A stretch of 64,000 nt of DNA from Procambarus clarkii (GCF_040958095.1 NC_091185.1:14277166-14341165); one strand, 5' to 3'; shown: positions 12,701 through 25,026, numbered from the stretch's first letter. Numbers and translations are program-made. Notes: a model not told the origin generated them from the letters alone.

Positions 12701-15700
12701 CCACCAGCGTCTGCCCCAGGTGAGGATTGTGACCCACCAGTGTCTGCCCCAGGTGTGGATTGTGACCCACCAGTGTCTGCCCCAGGTGTGGGGTGTGACC
12801 GACAGTGTCTGCCCCAGGTGTGGAGTGTGACCACCAATGTCTGCCCCAGGTGTGGAGTATGACCACCAGCGTCTGCCCCAGGTGTGGATTGTGACCCACC
12901 AGTGTCTGCCCCAGGTGTGGATTGTGACCCACAAGTGTCAGCCCCAGGTGTGGATTGTGACCACCAGTGTCTGCCCCAGGTGTGGAAAATGACCACCAGT
13001 GTCTGCCCCAGGTGTGGAGTATGACCACCAGTGTCTGCCCCAGGTGTGGAGTATGACCTACCAGTGTCTGCGCCAAGTGTGGAGTGTGACCACCTATGTC
13101 TGCCCCAGGTGTGGAGAGTGACCACCAGTGTCTGCCCCAGGTGTGGAGTGTGACCCACCAGTGTCTGCCCCAGGTGTGGAGAATGACCACCAGTGTCTGC
13201 CCCAGGTGTGGAGTGTGACCCACCAGTGTCTGCCCCAGGTGTGGACTGGGGCCCACAGTGTCTGCCCCAGGTGTGGAGTGTGACCCACCAGTGTCTGCCC
13301 CAGGAGTGGATTTTGACCCACCAGTGTCTTCCCCAGGTGTGGATTGTGACCCACCAGTGTCTGCCCCAGGTGTGGAGTGTGACCCACCAGTATCTGCCCC
13401 AGGTGTGGATTGTGACCCACAGTGTCTGCCCCAGGTGTGGAGTGTGACCCACCAGTGTCTGCCCCAGGTGTGGAGTGTGACCACCAGTGTCTGCCCAAGG
13501 TGTGGAGAATGACCACCAGTGTCTGCCCCAGGTGTGGAGAATGACCACCAGTGTCTGCCCCAGGAGTGGAGAATGACCACCAGTGTCTGCCCCAGGTGTG
13601 GAGAATGACCACCAGTGTCTGCCCCAGGTGTGGAGTGTGATCCACCAGTGTCTGCCCCAGGTGTGGAGTGTGACCACCAGTCTGCCCCAGGTGTGGAGTA
13701 TGACCACCAGTGTCTGCCCCAGGTGTGGAGTGTGACCCACAGTGTCTATCCCAGGTGTGGAGTATGACCCACAGTGTCTGCCCCAGGTGTGGAGAATGAC
13801 CACCAGTGTCTGCCCCATGTGTGGAGTGTGACCCACCAGTGTCTGCCCCAGGTGTGGAGTGTGACCCACCAGTATCTGCCCCAGGTGTGGATTGTGACCC
13901 ACAGTGTCTGCCCCAGGTGTGGAGTGTGACCCACCAGTGTCTGCCCCAGGTGTGGAGTATGACCCACCACTGTCTGCCCCAGGTGTGGAGTATGACCCAC
14001 CATTGTCTGCCCCAGGTATGGAGTGTCACCCACCAGTGTCTGCCCCAGGTGTGGATTGTGACCCACCAGTGTCTGCCCCAGGTGTAGAGTGTGACCCACC
14101 AGTGTCTGCCCCAGGTGTAGAGTGTGACCCACCAGTGTCTGCCCCAGGTGTGTAGTGGGGCCCACAGTGTCTGCCACAGGTGTGGAGTGTGACCCACCAG
14201 TGTCTGCCCCAGGAGTGGATTTTGACCCACCAGTGTCTGCCCCTGGTGTGGATTGTGACCCACCAGTGTCTGCCCCAGGTGTGGAGTGTGACCCACCAGT
14301 ATCTGCCCCAGGTGTGGATTGTGACCCACAGTGTCTGCCCCAGGTGTGGAGTGTGACCCACCAGTGTCTGCCCCAGGTGTGGAGTGTGACCACCAGTGTC
14401 TGCCCAAGGTGTGGAGAATGACCACCAGTGTCTGCCCCAGGTGTGGAGAATGACCACCAGTGTCTGCCCCAGGTGTGGAGAATGACCACCAGTGTCTGCC
14501 CCAGGTGTGGAGAATGACCACCAGTGTCTGCCCCAGGTGTGGAGTGTGACCCACCAGTGTCTGCCCCAGGTGTGGAGTGTGACCACCAGTCTGCCCCAGG
14601 TGTGGAGTATGACCACCAGTGTCTGCCCCAGGTGTGGAGTGTGACCCACAGTGTCTATCCCAGGTGTGGAGTATGACCCACAGTGTCTGCCCCAGGTGTG
14701 GAGAATGACCACCAGTGTCTGCCCCATGTGTGGAGTGTGACCCACCAGTGTCTGCCCCAGGTGTGGATTGTGACCCACCAGTGTCTGCCCCAGGTGTGGA
14801 TTGTGACCCACCAGTGTCTGCCCCAGGTGTAGAGTGTGACCCACCAGTGTCTGCCCCAGGTGTGGAGTGTGACCCACCAGTGTCTGCCCCAGGTGTGGAT
14901 TGTGACCCACCAGTGTCTGCCCCAGGTGTGGAGTGTGACCCACCAATATCTGCCCCAGGTGTGGGTTGTGACCCACAGTGTCTGCCCCAGGTGTGGAGTG
15001 TGACCCACCAGTGTCTGCCCCAGGTGTGGAGTATGACCACCAGTGTCTGCCCCAGGTGTGGATTGTGACCCACCATTGTCTGCCCCAGGTGTGGATTGTG
15101 ACCACCAGTGTCTGCCCCAGGTGTGGAGTGTGACCCACCAGTGTCTGCCCCAGGTATGGAGTGTGACCCACCAGTGTCTGCCCTAAGGGTGGAGTGTGAC
15201 TCACAGTGTCTGCCCCAGGTGTGGAGTATGACCCACCATTGTCTGCCCCAGGTATGGAGTGTGACCCACCAGTGTCTGCCCCTGGTGTGGAGTGTGACCA
15301 CCAGTGTCTGCCCCAGGTGTGTAGTATGACCCACCAGTGTCTGCCCCAGGTGTGTAGTATGACCCACCAGTGTCTGCCCCAGGTGTGTAGTATGACCCAC
15401 CAGTGTCTGCCCCAGGTGTGGAGTGTGACCCACAGTGTCTGCCCCAGGTGTGGAGTATGACCACCAGTGTCTGCCCCAGGTGTGGAGTATGACGACCAGT
15501 GTCTGCCCCAGGTATGGAGTGTGACCCACAGTGTCTGCCCCAGGTGTGGAGTGTGACCACCAGTGTCTGCCCCAGGTGTGGAAAATGACCACCAGTGTCT
15601 GCCCCAATTGTGGAGTGTGACCACCAGTGTCTGCCCCAGGTGTGGAGAATGACCACCAGTGTCTGCCCCAGGTGTGGAGTGTGACCCACCAGTGTCTGCC

Positions 15701-18700
15701 CCAGGTGTGTAAGATGACCCACCAGTGTCTGCCCCAGGTGTGTAGTATGACCCACCAGTGTCTGCCCCAGGTGTGGAGTGTGACCCACCAGTGTCTGCCC
15801 CAGATGTGTAGTATGACCCAACAGTGTCTGCCCCAGGTGTGGATTGTGACCCACCAGTGTCTGCCACAGGTATGGAATGTGACCCACCAGTGTCTGCCCC
15901 AGGTGTGGAGTATGACCACCAGCGTCTGCCCCAGGTGAGGATTGTGACCCACCAGTGTCTGCCCCAGGTGTGGATTGTGACCCACCAGTGTCTGCCCCAG
16001 GTGTGGGGTGTGACCGACAGTGTCTGCCCCAGGTGTGGAGTGTGACCACCAATGTCTGCCCCAGGTGTGGAGTATGACCACCAGCGTCTGCCCCAGGTGT
16101 GGATTGTGACCCACCAGTGTCTGCCCCAGGTGTGGATTGTGACCCACCAGTGTCAGCCCCAGGTGTGGATTGTGACTACCAGTGTCTGCCCCAGGTGTGG
16201 AAAATGACCGCCAGTGTCTGCCCCAGGTGTGGAGTATGACCACCAGTGTCTGCCCCAGGTGTGGAGTATGACCTATCATTTTCTGCCCCAAGTGTGGAGT
16301 GTGACCACCTATGTCTGCCCCAGGTGTGGAGAATGACCACCAGTGTCTGCCCCAGGTGTGGAGTGTGACCCACCAGTGTCTGCCCCAGGTGTGGAGAATG
16401 ACCACCAGTGTCTGCCCCAGGTGTGGAGTATGACCACCAGTGTCTGCTCCAGGTGTGGAGAATGACTACCAGTGTCTGCCCCAGGTGTGGAGTGTGACCA
16501 CCAGTGTCTGCCCCAGGTGTGGAGAATGACCACCAGTGTCTGCCCCAGGTGTGGAGTGTGACCCACCAGTGTCTGTCCCAGGTGTGGATTGTGACCCACC
16601 AGTGTCTGCCCCAGGTGTGGATTGTGACCCACCAGTGTCTGCCCCAGGTGTGGATTGTGACCCACCAGTGTCTGCCCCAGGTGTAGAGTGTGACCCACCA
16701 GTGTCTGCCCCAGGTGTGGACTGGGGCCCACAGTGTCTGCCCCAGGTGTGAAGTGTGACCCACCAGTGTCTGCCCCAGGAGTGGATTTTGACCCACCAGT
16801 GTCTGCCCCAGGTGTGGATTGTGACCCACCAGTGTCTGCCCCAGGTGTGGAGTGTGACCCACCAGTATCTGCCCCAGGTGTGGATTGTGACCCACAGTGT
16901 CTGCCCCAGGTGTGGAGTGTGACCCACCAGTGTCTGCCACAGGTGTGGAGTGTGACCACCAGTATCTGCCCAAGGTGTGGAGAATGACCACCAGTGTCTG
17001 CCCCAGGTGTGGAGAATGACCACCAGTGTCTGCCCCAGGTGTGGAGAATGACCACCAGTGTCTGCCCCAGGTGTGGAGAATGACCACCAGTGTCTGCCCC
17101 AGGTGTGGAGTGTGACCCATCAGTGTCTGCCCCAGGTGTGGAGTGTGACCACCAGTCTGCCCCAGGTGTGGAGTATGACCACCAGTGTCTGCCCCAGGTG
17201 TGGAGTGTGACCCACAGTGTCTATCCCAGGTGTGGAGTATGACCCACAGTGTCTGCCCCAGGTGTGGAGAATGACCACCAGTGTCTGCCCCATGTGTGGA
17301 GTGTGACCTACAGTGTCTGCCCCAGGTGTGGAGTGTGACCCACCAGTGTCTACCACAGGTGTGGATTGTGACCACCAGTGTCTGCCCCAGGTGTGGAAAA
17401 TGACCACCAGTGTCTGCCCCAGGTGTGGGGTATGACCACCAGTGTCTGCCCCAGGTGTGGAGTATGACCTACCAGTGTCTGCCCCAAGTGTGGAGTGTGA
17501 CCACCTATGTCTGCCCCAGGTGTGGAGAATGACCACCAGTGTCTGCCCCAGGTGTGGAGTGTGACCCACCAGTGTCTGCCCCAGGTGTGGAGAATGACCA
17601 CCAGTGTCTGCCCCAGGAGTGGAGTATGACGACCAGTGTCTGCCCCAGGTATGGAGTGTGACCCACAGTGTCTGCCCCAGGTGTGGAGTGTGACCACCAG
17701 TGTCTGCCCCAGGTGTGGAAAATGACCACCAGTGTCTGCCCCAATTGTGGAGTGTGACCACCAGTGTCTGCCCCAGGTGTGGAGAATGACCACCAGTGTC
17801 TGCCCCAGGTGTGGAGTGTGACCCACCAGTGTCTGCCCCAGGTGTGTAAGATGACCCACCAGTGTCTGCCCCAGGTGTGTAGTATGACCCACCAGTGTCT
17901 GCCCCAGGTGTGGAGTGTGACCCACCAGTGTCTGCCCCAGATGTGTAGTATGACCCAACAGTGTCTGCCCCAGGTGTGGATTGTGACCCACCAGTGTCTG
18001 CCACAGGTATGGAATGTGACCCACCAGTGTCTGCCCCAGGTGTGGAGTATGACCACCAGCGTCTGCCCCAGGTGAGGATTGTGACCCACCAGTGTATGCC
18101 CCAGGTGTGGATTGTGACCCACCAGTGTCTGCCCCAGGTGTGGGGTGTGACCGACAGTGTCTGCCCCAGGTGTGGAGTGTGACCACCAATGTCTGCCCCA
18201 GGTGTGGAGTATGACCACCAGCGTCTGCCCCAGGTGTGGATTGTGACCCACCAGTGTCTGCCCCAGGTGTGGATTGTGACCCACCAGTGTCAGCCCCAGG
18301 TGTGGATTGTGACTACCAGTGTCTGCCCCAGGTGTGGAAAATGACCACCAGTGTCTGCCCCAGGTGTGGAGTATGACCACCAGTGTCTGCCCCAGGTGTG
18401 GAGTATGACCTATCATTTTCTGCCCCAAGTGTGGAGTGTGACCACCTATGTCTGCCCCAGGTGTGGAGAATGACCACCAGTGTCTGCCCCAGGTGTGGAG
18501 TGTGACCCACCAGTGTCTGCCCCAGGTGTGGAGAATGACCACCAGTGTCTGCCCCAGGTGTGGAGTATGACCACCAGTGTCTGCTCCAGGTGTGGAGAAT
18601 GACTACCAGTGTCTGCCCCAGGTGTGGAGTGTGACCACCAGTGTCTGCCCCAGGTGTGGAGAATGACCACCAGTGTCTGCCCCAGGTGTGGAGTGTGACC

Positions 18701-21700
18701 CACCAGTGTCTGTCCCAGGTGTGGATTGTGACCCACCAGTGTCTGCCCCAGGTGTGGATTGTGACCCACCAGTGTCTGCCCCAGGTGTGGATTGTGACCC
18801 ACCAGTGTCTGCCCCAGGTGTAGAGTGTGACCCACCAGTGTCTGCCCCAGGTGTGGACTGGGGCCCACAGTGTCTGCCCCAGGTGTGAAGTGTGACCCAC
18901 CAGTGTCTGCCCCAGGAGTGGATTTTGACCCACCAGTGTCTGCCCCAGGTGTGGATTGTGACCCACCAGTGTCTGCCCCAGGTGTGGAGTGTGACCCACC
19001 AGTATCTGCCCCAGGTGTGGATTGTGACCCACAGTGTCTGCCCCAGGTGTGGAGTGTGACCCACCAGTGTCTGCCACAGGTGTGGAGTGTGACCACCAGT
19101 ATCTGCCCAAGGTGTGGAGAATGACCACCAGTGTCTGCCCCAGGTGTGGAGAATGACCACCAGTGTCTGCCCCAGGTGTGGAGAATGACCACCAGTGTCT
19201 GCCCCAGGTGTGGAGAATGACCACCAGTGTCTGCCCCAGGTGTGGAGTGTGACCAATCAGTGTCTGCCCCAGGTGTGGAGTGTGACCACCAGTCTGCCCC
19301 AGGTGTGGAGTATGACCACCAGTGTCTGCCCCAGGTGTGGAGTGTGACCCACAGTGTCTATCCCAGGTGTGGAGTATGACCCACAGTGTCTGCCCCAGGT
19401 GTGGAGAATGACCACCAGTGTCTGCCCCATGTGTGGAGTGTGACCCACCAGTGTCTGCCCCAGGTGTGGATTGTGACCCACCAGTGTCTGCCCCAGGTGT
19501 GGATTGTGACCCACCAGTGTCTGCCCCAGGTGTAGAGTGTGACCCACCAGTGTCTGCCCCAGGTGTGGAGTGTGACCCACCAGTGTCTGCCCCAGGTGTG
19601 GATTGTGACCCACCAGTGTCTGCCCCAGGTGTGGATTGTGACCCACCAGTGTCTGCCCCAGGTGTGGAGTGTGACCCACCAATATCTGCCCCAGGTGTGG
19701 ATTGTGACCCACAGTGTCTGCCCCAGGTGTGGAGTGTGACCCACCAGTGTCTGCCCCAGGTGTGGAGTATGACCACCAGTGTCTGCCCCAGGTGTGGATT
19801 GTGACCCACCATTGTCTTCCCCAGGTGTGGATTGTGACCACCAGTGTCTGCCCCAGGTGTGGAGTGTGACCCACCAGTGTCTGCCCCAGGTATGGAGTGT
19901 GACCCACCAGTGTCTGCCCTAAGGGTGGAGTGCGACTCACAGTGTCTGCCCCAGGTGTGGAGTATGACCCACCACTGTCTGCCCCAGGTGTGGAGTATGA
20001 CCCACCATTGTCTGCCCCAGGTATGGAGTGTGACCCACCAGTGTCTGCCCCAGGTGTGGATTGTGACCCACCAGTGTCTGCCCCAGGTGTGGATTGTGAC
20101 CCACCAGTGTCAGCCCCAGGTGTGGATTGTGACTACCAGTGTCTGCCCCAGGTGTGGAAAATGACCACCAGTGTCTGCCCCAGGTGTGGAAAATGACCAC
20201 CAGTGTCTGCCCCAGGTGTGGAGTATGACCTATCAGTGTCTGCCCCAAGTGTGGAGTGTGACCACCTATGTCTGCCCCAGGTGTGGAGAATGACCACCAG
20301 TGTCTGCCCCAGGTGTGGAGTGTGACCCACCAGTGTCTGCCCCAGGTGTGGAGAATGACCACCAGTGTCTGCCCCAGGTGTGGAGTATGACCACCAGTGT
20401 CTGCTCCAGGTGTGGAGAATGACTACCAGTGTCTGCCCCAGGTGTGGAGTGTGACCACCAGTGTCTGCCCCAGGTGTGGAGAATGACCACCAGTGTCTGC
20501 CCCAGGTGTGGAGTGTGACCCACCAGTGTCTGTCCCAGGTGTGGATTGTGACCCACCAGTGTCTGCCCCAGGTGTGGATTGTGACCCACCAGTGTCTGCC
20601 CCAGGTGTGGATTGTGACCCACCAGTGTCTGCCCCAGGTGTAGAGTGTGACCCACCAGTGTCTGCCCCAGGTGTGGACTGGGGCCCACAGTGTCTGCCCC
20701 AGGTGTGAAGTGTGACCCACCAGTGTCTGCCCCAGGAGTGGATTTTGACCCACCAGTGTCTGCCCCAGGTGTGGATTGTGACCCACCAGTGTCTGCCCCA
20801 GGTGTGGAGTGTGACCCACCAGTATCTGCCCCAGGTGTGGATTGTGACCCACAGTGTCTGCCCCAGGTGTGGAGTGTGACCCACCAGTGTCTGCCCCAGG
20901 TGTGGAGTGTGACCACCAGTATCTGCCCATGGTGTGGAGAATGACCACCAGTGTCTGCCCCAGGTGTGGAGAATGACCACCAGTGTCTGCCCCAGGTGTG
21001 GAGAATGACCACCAGTGTCTGCCCCAGGTGTGGAGTGTGACCCACCAGTGTCTGCCCCAGGTGTGGAGTGTGACCCACCAGTGTCTGCCCCAGGTGTGGA
21101 GTGTGACCACCAGTCTGCCCCAGGTGTGGAGTATGACCACCAGTGTCTGCCCCAGGTGTGGAGTGTGACCCACAGTGTCTATCCCAGGTGTGGAGTATGA
21201 CCCACAGTGTCTGCCCCAGGTGTGGAGAATGACCACCAGTGTCTGCCCCATGTGTGGAGTGTGACCCACCAGTGTCTGCCCCAGGTGTGGATTGTGACCC
21301 ACCAGTGTCTGCCCCAGGTGTGGATTGTGACCCACCAGTGTCTGCCCCAGGTGTAGAGTGTGACCCACCAGTGTCTGCCCCAGGTGTGGAGTGTGACCCA
21401 CCAGTGTCTGCCCCAGGTGTGGATTGTGACCCACCAGTGTCTGCCCCAGGTGTGGATTGTGACCCACCAGTGTCTGCCCCAGGTGTGGAGTGTGACCCAC
21501 CAATATCTGCCCCAGGTGTGGATTGTGACCCACAGTGTCTGCCCCAGGTGTGGAGTGTGACCCACCAGTGTCTGCCCCAGGTGTGGAGTATGACCACCAG
21601 TGTCTGCCCCAGGTGTGGATTGTGACCCACCATTGTCTTCCCCAGGTGTGGATTGTGACCACCAGTGTCTGCCCCAGGTGTGGAGTGTGACCCACCAGTG

Positions 21701-22925
21701 TCTGCCCCAGGTATGGAGTGTGACCCACCAGTGTCTGCCCTAAGGGTGGAGTGTGACTCACAGTGTCTGCCCCAGGTGTGGAGTATGACCCACCACTGTC
21801 TGCCCCAGGTGTGGAGTATGACCCACCATTGTCTGCCCCAGGTATGGAGTGTGACCCACCAGTGTCTGCCCCAGGTGTGGATTGTGACCCACCAGTGTCT
21901 GCCCCAGGTGTAGAGTGTGACCCACCAGTGTCTGCCCCAGGTGTGGACTGGGGCCCACAGTGTCTGCCCCAGGTGTGGAGTGTGACCCACCAGTGTCTGC
22001 CCCAGGAGTGGATTTTGACCCACCAGTGTCTGCCCCAGGTGTGGATTGTGACCCACCAGTGTCTGCCCCAGGTGTGGATTGTGACCCACCAGTATCTGCC
22101 CCAGGTGTGGATTGTGACCCACAGTGTCTGCCCCAGGTGTGGAGTGTGACCACCAGTGTCTGCCCAAGGTGTGGAGAATGACCACCAGTGTCTGCCCCAG
22201 GTGTGGAGAATGACCACCAGTGTCTGCCCCAGGTGTGGAGTGTGACCACCAGTGTCTGCCCCAGGTGTGGAGTGTGACCACCAGTCTGCCCCACGTGTGG
22301 AGTATGACCACCAGTGTCTGCCCCAGGTGTGGAGTGTGACCCACAGTGTCTATCCCAGGTGTGGAGTATGACCCACAGTGTCTGCCCCAGGTGTGGAGAA
22401 TGGCCACCAGTGTCTGCCCCATGTGTGGAGTGTGACCCACCAGTGTCTGCCCCAGGTGTGGATTGTGACCCACCAGTGTCTGCCCCAGGTGTGGATTGTG
22501 ACCCACCAGTGTCTGCCCCAGGTGTGGATTGTGACCCACCAGTGTCTGCCCCAGGTGTGGAGTGTGACCCACCAGTGTCTGCCCCAGGTGTGGATTGTGA
22601 CCCACCAGTGTCTGCCCCAGGTGTGGATTGTGACCCACCAGTGTCTGCCCCAGGTGTGGAGTGTGACCCACCAATATCTGCCCCAGGTGTGGATTGTGAC
22701 CCACAGTGTCTGCCCCAGGTGTGGAGTGTGACCCACCAGTGTCTGCCCCAGGTGTGGAGTATGACCACCAGTGTCTGCTCCAGGTGTGGATTGTGACCCA
22801 CCATTGTCTGCCCCAGGTGTGGATTGTGACCACCAGTGTCTGCCCCAGGTGTGGAGTGTGACCCACCAGTGTCTGCCCCAGGTATGGAGTGTGACCCACC
22901 AGTGTCTGCCCTAAGGGTGGAGTGT
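738..22925. repeat. Higher-order repeats within the minisatellite
   Basis: Distinct unit variants recur in the same order, so the array is built from kilobase-sized blocks. A rare unit with CCCTAAGGGTGGAGTG followed by GACTCACAGTG marks the blocks. I find it starting near 811, 3382, 5629, 8324, 9593, 11933, 15181, 19917, 21738 and 22909. The spacings are about 2571, 2247, 2695, 1269, 2340, 3248, 4736, 1821 and 1171 bp. Other variants (CCCCAATTGTGG, GTGTGTAAGATGAC, CAGGAGTGGATTTTG) also repeat in fixed order around the marker. This pattern is expected from unequal exchange of multi-unit blocks. Confidence 0.85.
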
Positions 22926-23469
22926 GACTCACAGTGTCTGCCCCAGGTGTGGAGTATGACGACCAGTGTCTGCCCCAGGTATGGAGTGTGACCCACAGTG
23001 TCTGCCCCAGGTGTGGAGTGTGACCACCAGTGTCTGCCCCAGGTGTGGAAAATGACCACCAGTGTCTGCCCCAATTGTGGAGTGTGACCACCAGTGTCTG
23101 CCCCAGGTGTGGAGAATGACCACCAGTGTCTGCCCCAGGTGTGGAGTGTGACCCACCTGTGTCTGCCCCAGGTGTGTAAGATGACCCACCAGTGTCTGCC
23201 CCAGGTGTGTAGTATGACCCACCAGTGTCTGCCCCAGGTGTGGAGTATGACCACCAGTGTCTGTCCCAGGTGTGGAGTGTGACCACCAGTGTCTGCCCCA
23301 GGTTTGGAGTGTGACCCACCAGTGTCTGCCCCAGGTGTGGAGTGTGACCACCAGTGTCTGTCCCAGGTGTGGAGTGTGACCACCAGTGTCTGCCCCAGGT
23401 TTGGAGTGTGACCCACCAGTGTCTGCCCCAGGTGTGGAGTGTGACCACCAGTGTCTGCCCCAGGTGTAG

Positions 23470-24080
23470 ATTGTGACCCACAGTGTCTGCCCCAGGTGTG
23501 GAGTGTGACCCACAGTGTCTGCCCCAGGTGTAGAGTGTGACCCCACAGTGTCTGCCCCAGGTGGGGAGTGTGAACCACTATTGTCTGCCCAGATGTGGAG
23601 TATGACCACCAGTGTCTGCCCCAGGTGTGGAGTGTGACCACCAGTGTCTGCCCAGGTGTGGAGTGTGACCACCAGTGTCTGCCCCAGGTGTGGAGTGTGA
23701 CCACCAGTGTCTGCCCCAGGTGTGGTGTGTGACCCCACAGTGTCTGCCCCAGGTGGGGAGTGTGAACCACTATTGTCTGCCCAGATGTGGAGTGTGACCC
23801 ACCAGTGTCTGCTCCAGGTGTGGAGTATGACCACCAGTGTCTGCCCAGGTGTGTAGTGTGGTCTGCCCCAAGTGTGGAGTATGACCACCAGTGTCTGCCC
23901 CAGGTGTGGAGTATGACCACCAGTGTCTGCATGCCCAGGTGTGGAGTATGACCACCAGTGTCTGCATGCCCAGGTGTGTAGTGTGGTCTGCCCCAGGTGT
24001 GGAGTATGACCACCAGTGTCTGCCCCCCAGGTGTGGAGAGTGATCCACCAGTGTCTGCCCCAGGTGTGGAGCACGACCCA
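23470..24080. repeat. Degenerate right edge of the minisatellite
   Basis: Units lose regularity here. GACCCCACAGTG, GAACCACTATTGTCTG and TGCATGCCCAGG variants appear, some units shrink to about 22-28 bp, and recognisable units stop near 24080 at GGAGCACGACCCACCAATA. Decay at an array border is expected where unequal exchange homogenises less well. The sequence after this point is unique. Confidence 0.8.
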
Positions 24081-24139
24081 CCAATATGGAGGGCGTAACA
24101 TATAACCAAGCTGGATAAAGTCGAGTAATAATTGATGAG

Positions 24140-24200
24140 ACCAGTACCAGAGACGAGGGGAATGAGCTATGAGGAAGGACTGAAGAACTCCACCATCACA
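24140..24200 (+). mobile_element. Short LINE-A fragment
   Basis: About 60 bp resemble the C-terminal part of the LINE-A reverse transcriptase ORF found four more times in this window. The stretch GGAATGAGCTATGAGGAAGG translates as GMSYEEG, matching the GMSYEERL-type segment at about 46337. It is too short for more than a family assignment. Confidence 0.5.
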
Positions 24201-24389
24201 TAAAAGGCTTCACTAGTAGAAACTGTCCAAATATATTTTATAATAAACAATACAAAGTTTAATTTTTAAAACTTATAATATTAAAAATTTTCAATAAAAT
24301 TTACAGTTAATAAATAAAATGTATTTCTTCAGTGACAGAATAGTGACCATTTTAAGGTACAACAGACAAAAAAAAAAGACAAAAAAATA
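24201..24389. other. AT-rich sequence between the minisatellite and the sulfotransferase exon
   Basis: AT-rich single-copy-looking sequence with no recognisable gene. It lies beyond the likely poly(A) site of the minus-strand sulfotransferase gene. Two AATAAA-type words occur on the plus strand, without a plus-strand gene to use them. Confidence 0.5.
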
Positions 24390-24395
24390 TTTATT
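24390..24395 (-). promoter_or_regulatory. Candidate poly(A) signal of the sulfotransferase gene
   Basis: TTTATT on the plus strand is AATAAA on the minus strand, about 150 bp after the stop codon of the terminal exon. An A/T-rich tract follows in the minus direction. Position and motif fit a cleavage/polyadenylation signal, but other AT-rich candidates lie nearby. Confidence 0.45.
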
Positions 24396-24457
24396 TGGAC
24401 TTTTGTTACATACTTGATAATGATGTACAGAAATTTTAACATGACCTATGTTGCTGT

Positions 24458-24543
24458 CAAGCACATGATGGCGTCCGTCAAGCACGTGTTGGCGTCCGTC
24501 AAGCACGTGTTGGCGTCCTTCAAGCACCTGTTGGCATCCTTGG
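24458..24543 (-). repeat. 21-bp tandem repeat in the 3' UTR
   Basis: Four copies of a 21-bp unit (plus strand GTCAAGCACGTGTTGGCGTCC, with substitutions such as CATGATG and CACCTGTTGGCATCC) begin immediately after the sulfotransferase stop codon in the minus direction. The unit contains CACGTG, a perfect palindrome, in its central copies. A third reading frame stays open through it, but the exon frame stops just before it. Confidence 0.75.
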
Positions 24544-24544
24544 C

Positions 24545-24648
24545 TCACTTGAAGGTGATGCCAATGTCTCTGGCGTGACTCTGGATCCACTGGTTCATCT
24601 CCTCCTCCAGCTGTGGTGAGAAGTGGTTCCTCCAGTCTCCCACGATGC
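24545..24648 (-). CDS. Sulfotransferase, terminal exon only
   Basis: This minus-strand exon encodes the last 33-34 residues of a cytosolic sulfotransferase-like protein and then a TGA stop at 24547-24545. The visible motif VGDWRNHFSP, followed by an acidic helix (QLEEEMNQWIQ) and the ending GITFK, matches the C-terminal region of SULT enzymes. In that family the RKGxxGDWKNHFT-type segment contributes to binding the sulfate donor PAPS. SULTs move sulfate from PAPS to hydroxyl or amine groups of small molecules in the cytosol. The exon starts after an AG acceptor at 24650-24649. No upstream exon is recognisable between here and the transposon nest, so earlier exons either lie beyond the nest or are absent. 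The intact frame and stop suggest a real gene end, but a retained fragment is possible. Confidence 0.6.
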
Positions 24649-24650
24649 CT
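24649..24650 (-). other. Predicted splice acceptor
   Basis: On the minus strand the sequence reads CTGTTGGTTCGGCAG, then GCATCGTGGG. The T/C-containing tract followed by CAG fits a 3' splice site, and the sulfotransferase similarity begins right after it. Upstream codons do not continue the family similarity. Confidence 0.5.
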
Positions 24651-24674
24651 GCCGAACCAACAGACAGGTTGTTC

Positions 24675-24954
24675 TCATACAATAGGTGCCACTCACCCCT
24701 GCTACACCCACACACAGGTGCAATAGGTGCCACTCACCCCTGCTACACCCACACACAGGTGCAATAGGTGCCACCAACCCCCGCTACACCCACACACAGG
24801 TGCAATAGGTGCTACTCACCCCTGCTACACCCACACACAGGTACAATAGGTGCTACTCACCCCTGCTACAACCACACCCAGGCGCAATAGGTGCCACTCA
24901 CCCCTGCTACACCCACACCCAGGTGCAATAGGTGCCACTCACCCCTCCTACACC

Positions 24955-24960
<6 letters not shown>
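24675..24960. repeat. Intronic minisatellite, about 41 bp
   Basis: About seven copies of a unit built from GGTGCAATAGGTGCCACTC and ACCCCTGCTACACCCACACAC. Copies differ by a few substitutions (for example GGTGCTACTC, and CCAGGCGCAATAGG). It sits in the predicted last intron of the sulfotransferase gene and runs into a CA tract. Confidence 0.9.

Positions 24961-25023
<63 letters not shown>
24957..25023. repeat. (CA)n microsatellite
   Basis: About 65 bp of almost perfect CA dinucleotides directly follow the 41-bp minisatellite. The unit's own CACACACA end is the likely seed for this expansion. Confidence 0.97.

Positions 25024-25026
<3 letters not shown>

Larger units (their letters stand above)
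1..24080. repeat. 33/32-bp minisatellite megaarray
   Basis: A continuous tandem array fills the first 24 kb and continues past the left edge. The consensus unit reads GTGTCTGCCCCAGG, then TGTGGAGTGTGACCCACCA, 33 bp in all. Common variants have GGATTGTGAC, GGAGTATGAC or GGAGAATGAC in the second half, and many units lose one C before the next GTGTCTG, giving 32 bp. At roughly 32.5 bp per unit this is over 700 copies. The minus strand has no stop codon in any frame of the usual unit, so very long open frames occur, one of about 2640 codons over 5649-13580. They encode 11-residue periodic peptides and are a by-product of the repeat. Every typical unit carries CAGGTG, an E-box-type hexamer. No function is visible. 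Confidence 0.97.

Noticed and set aside
831..22217. Very long open frames (up to about 2640 codons) across the 33-bp array, on both strands
   Set aside because: They follow from a repeat unit lacking stops. Peptides change type whenever unit length shifts, with no start context, domain or codon bias.
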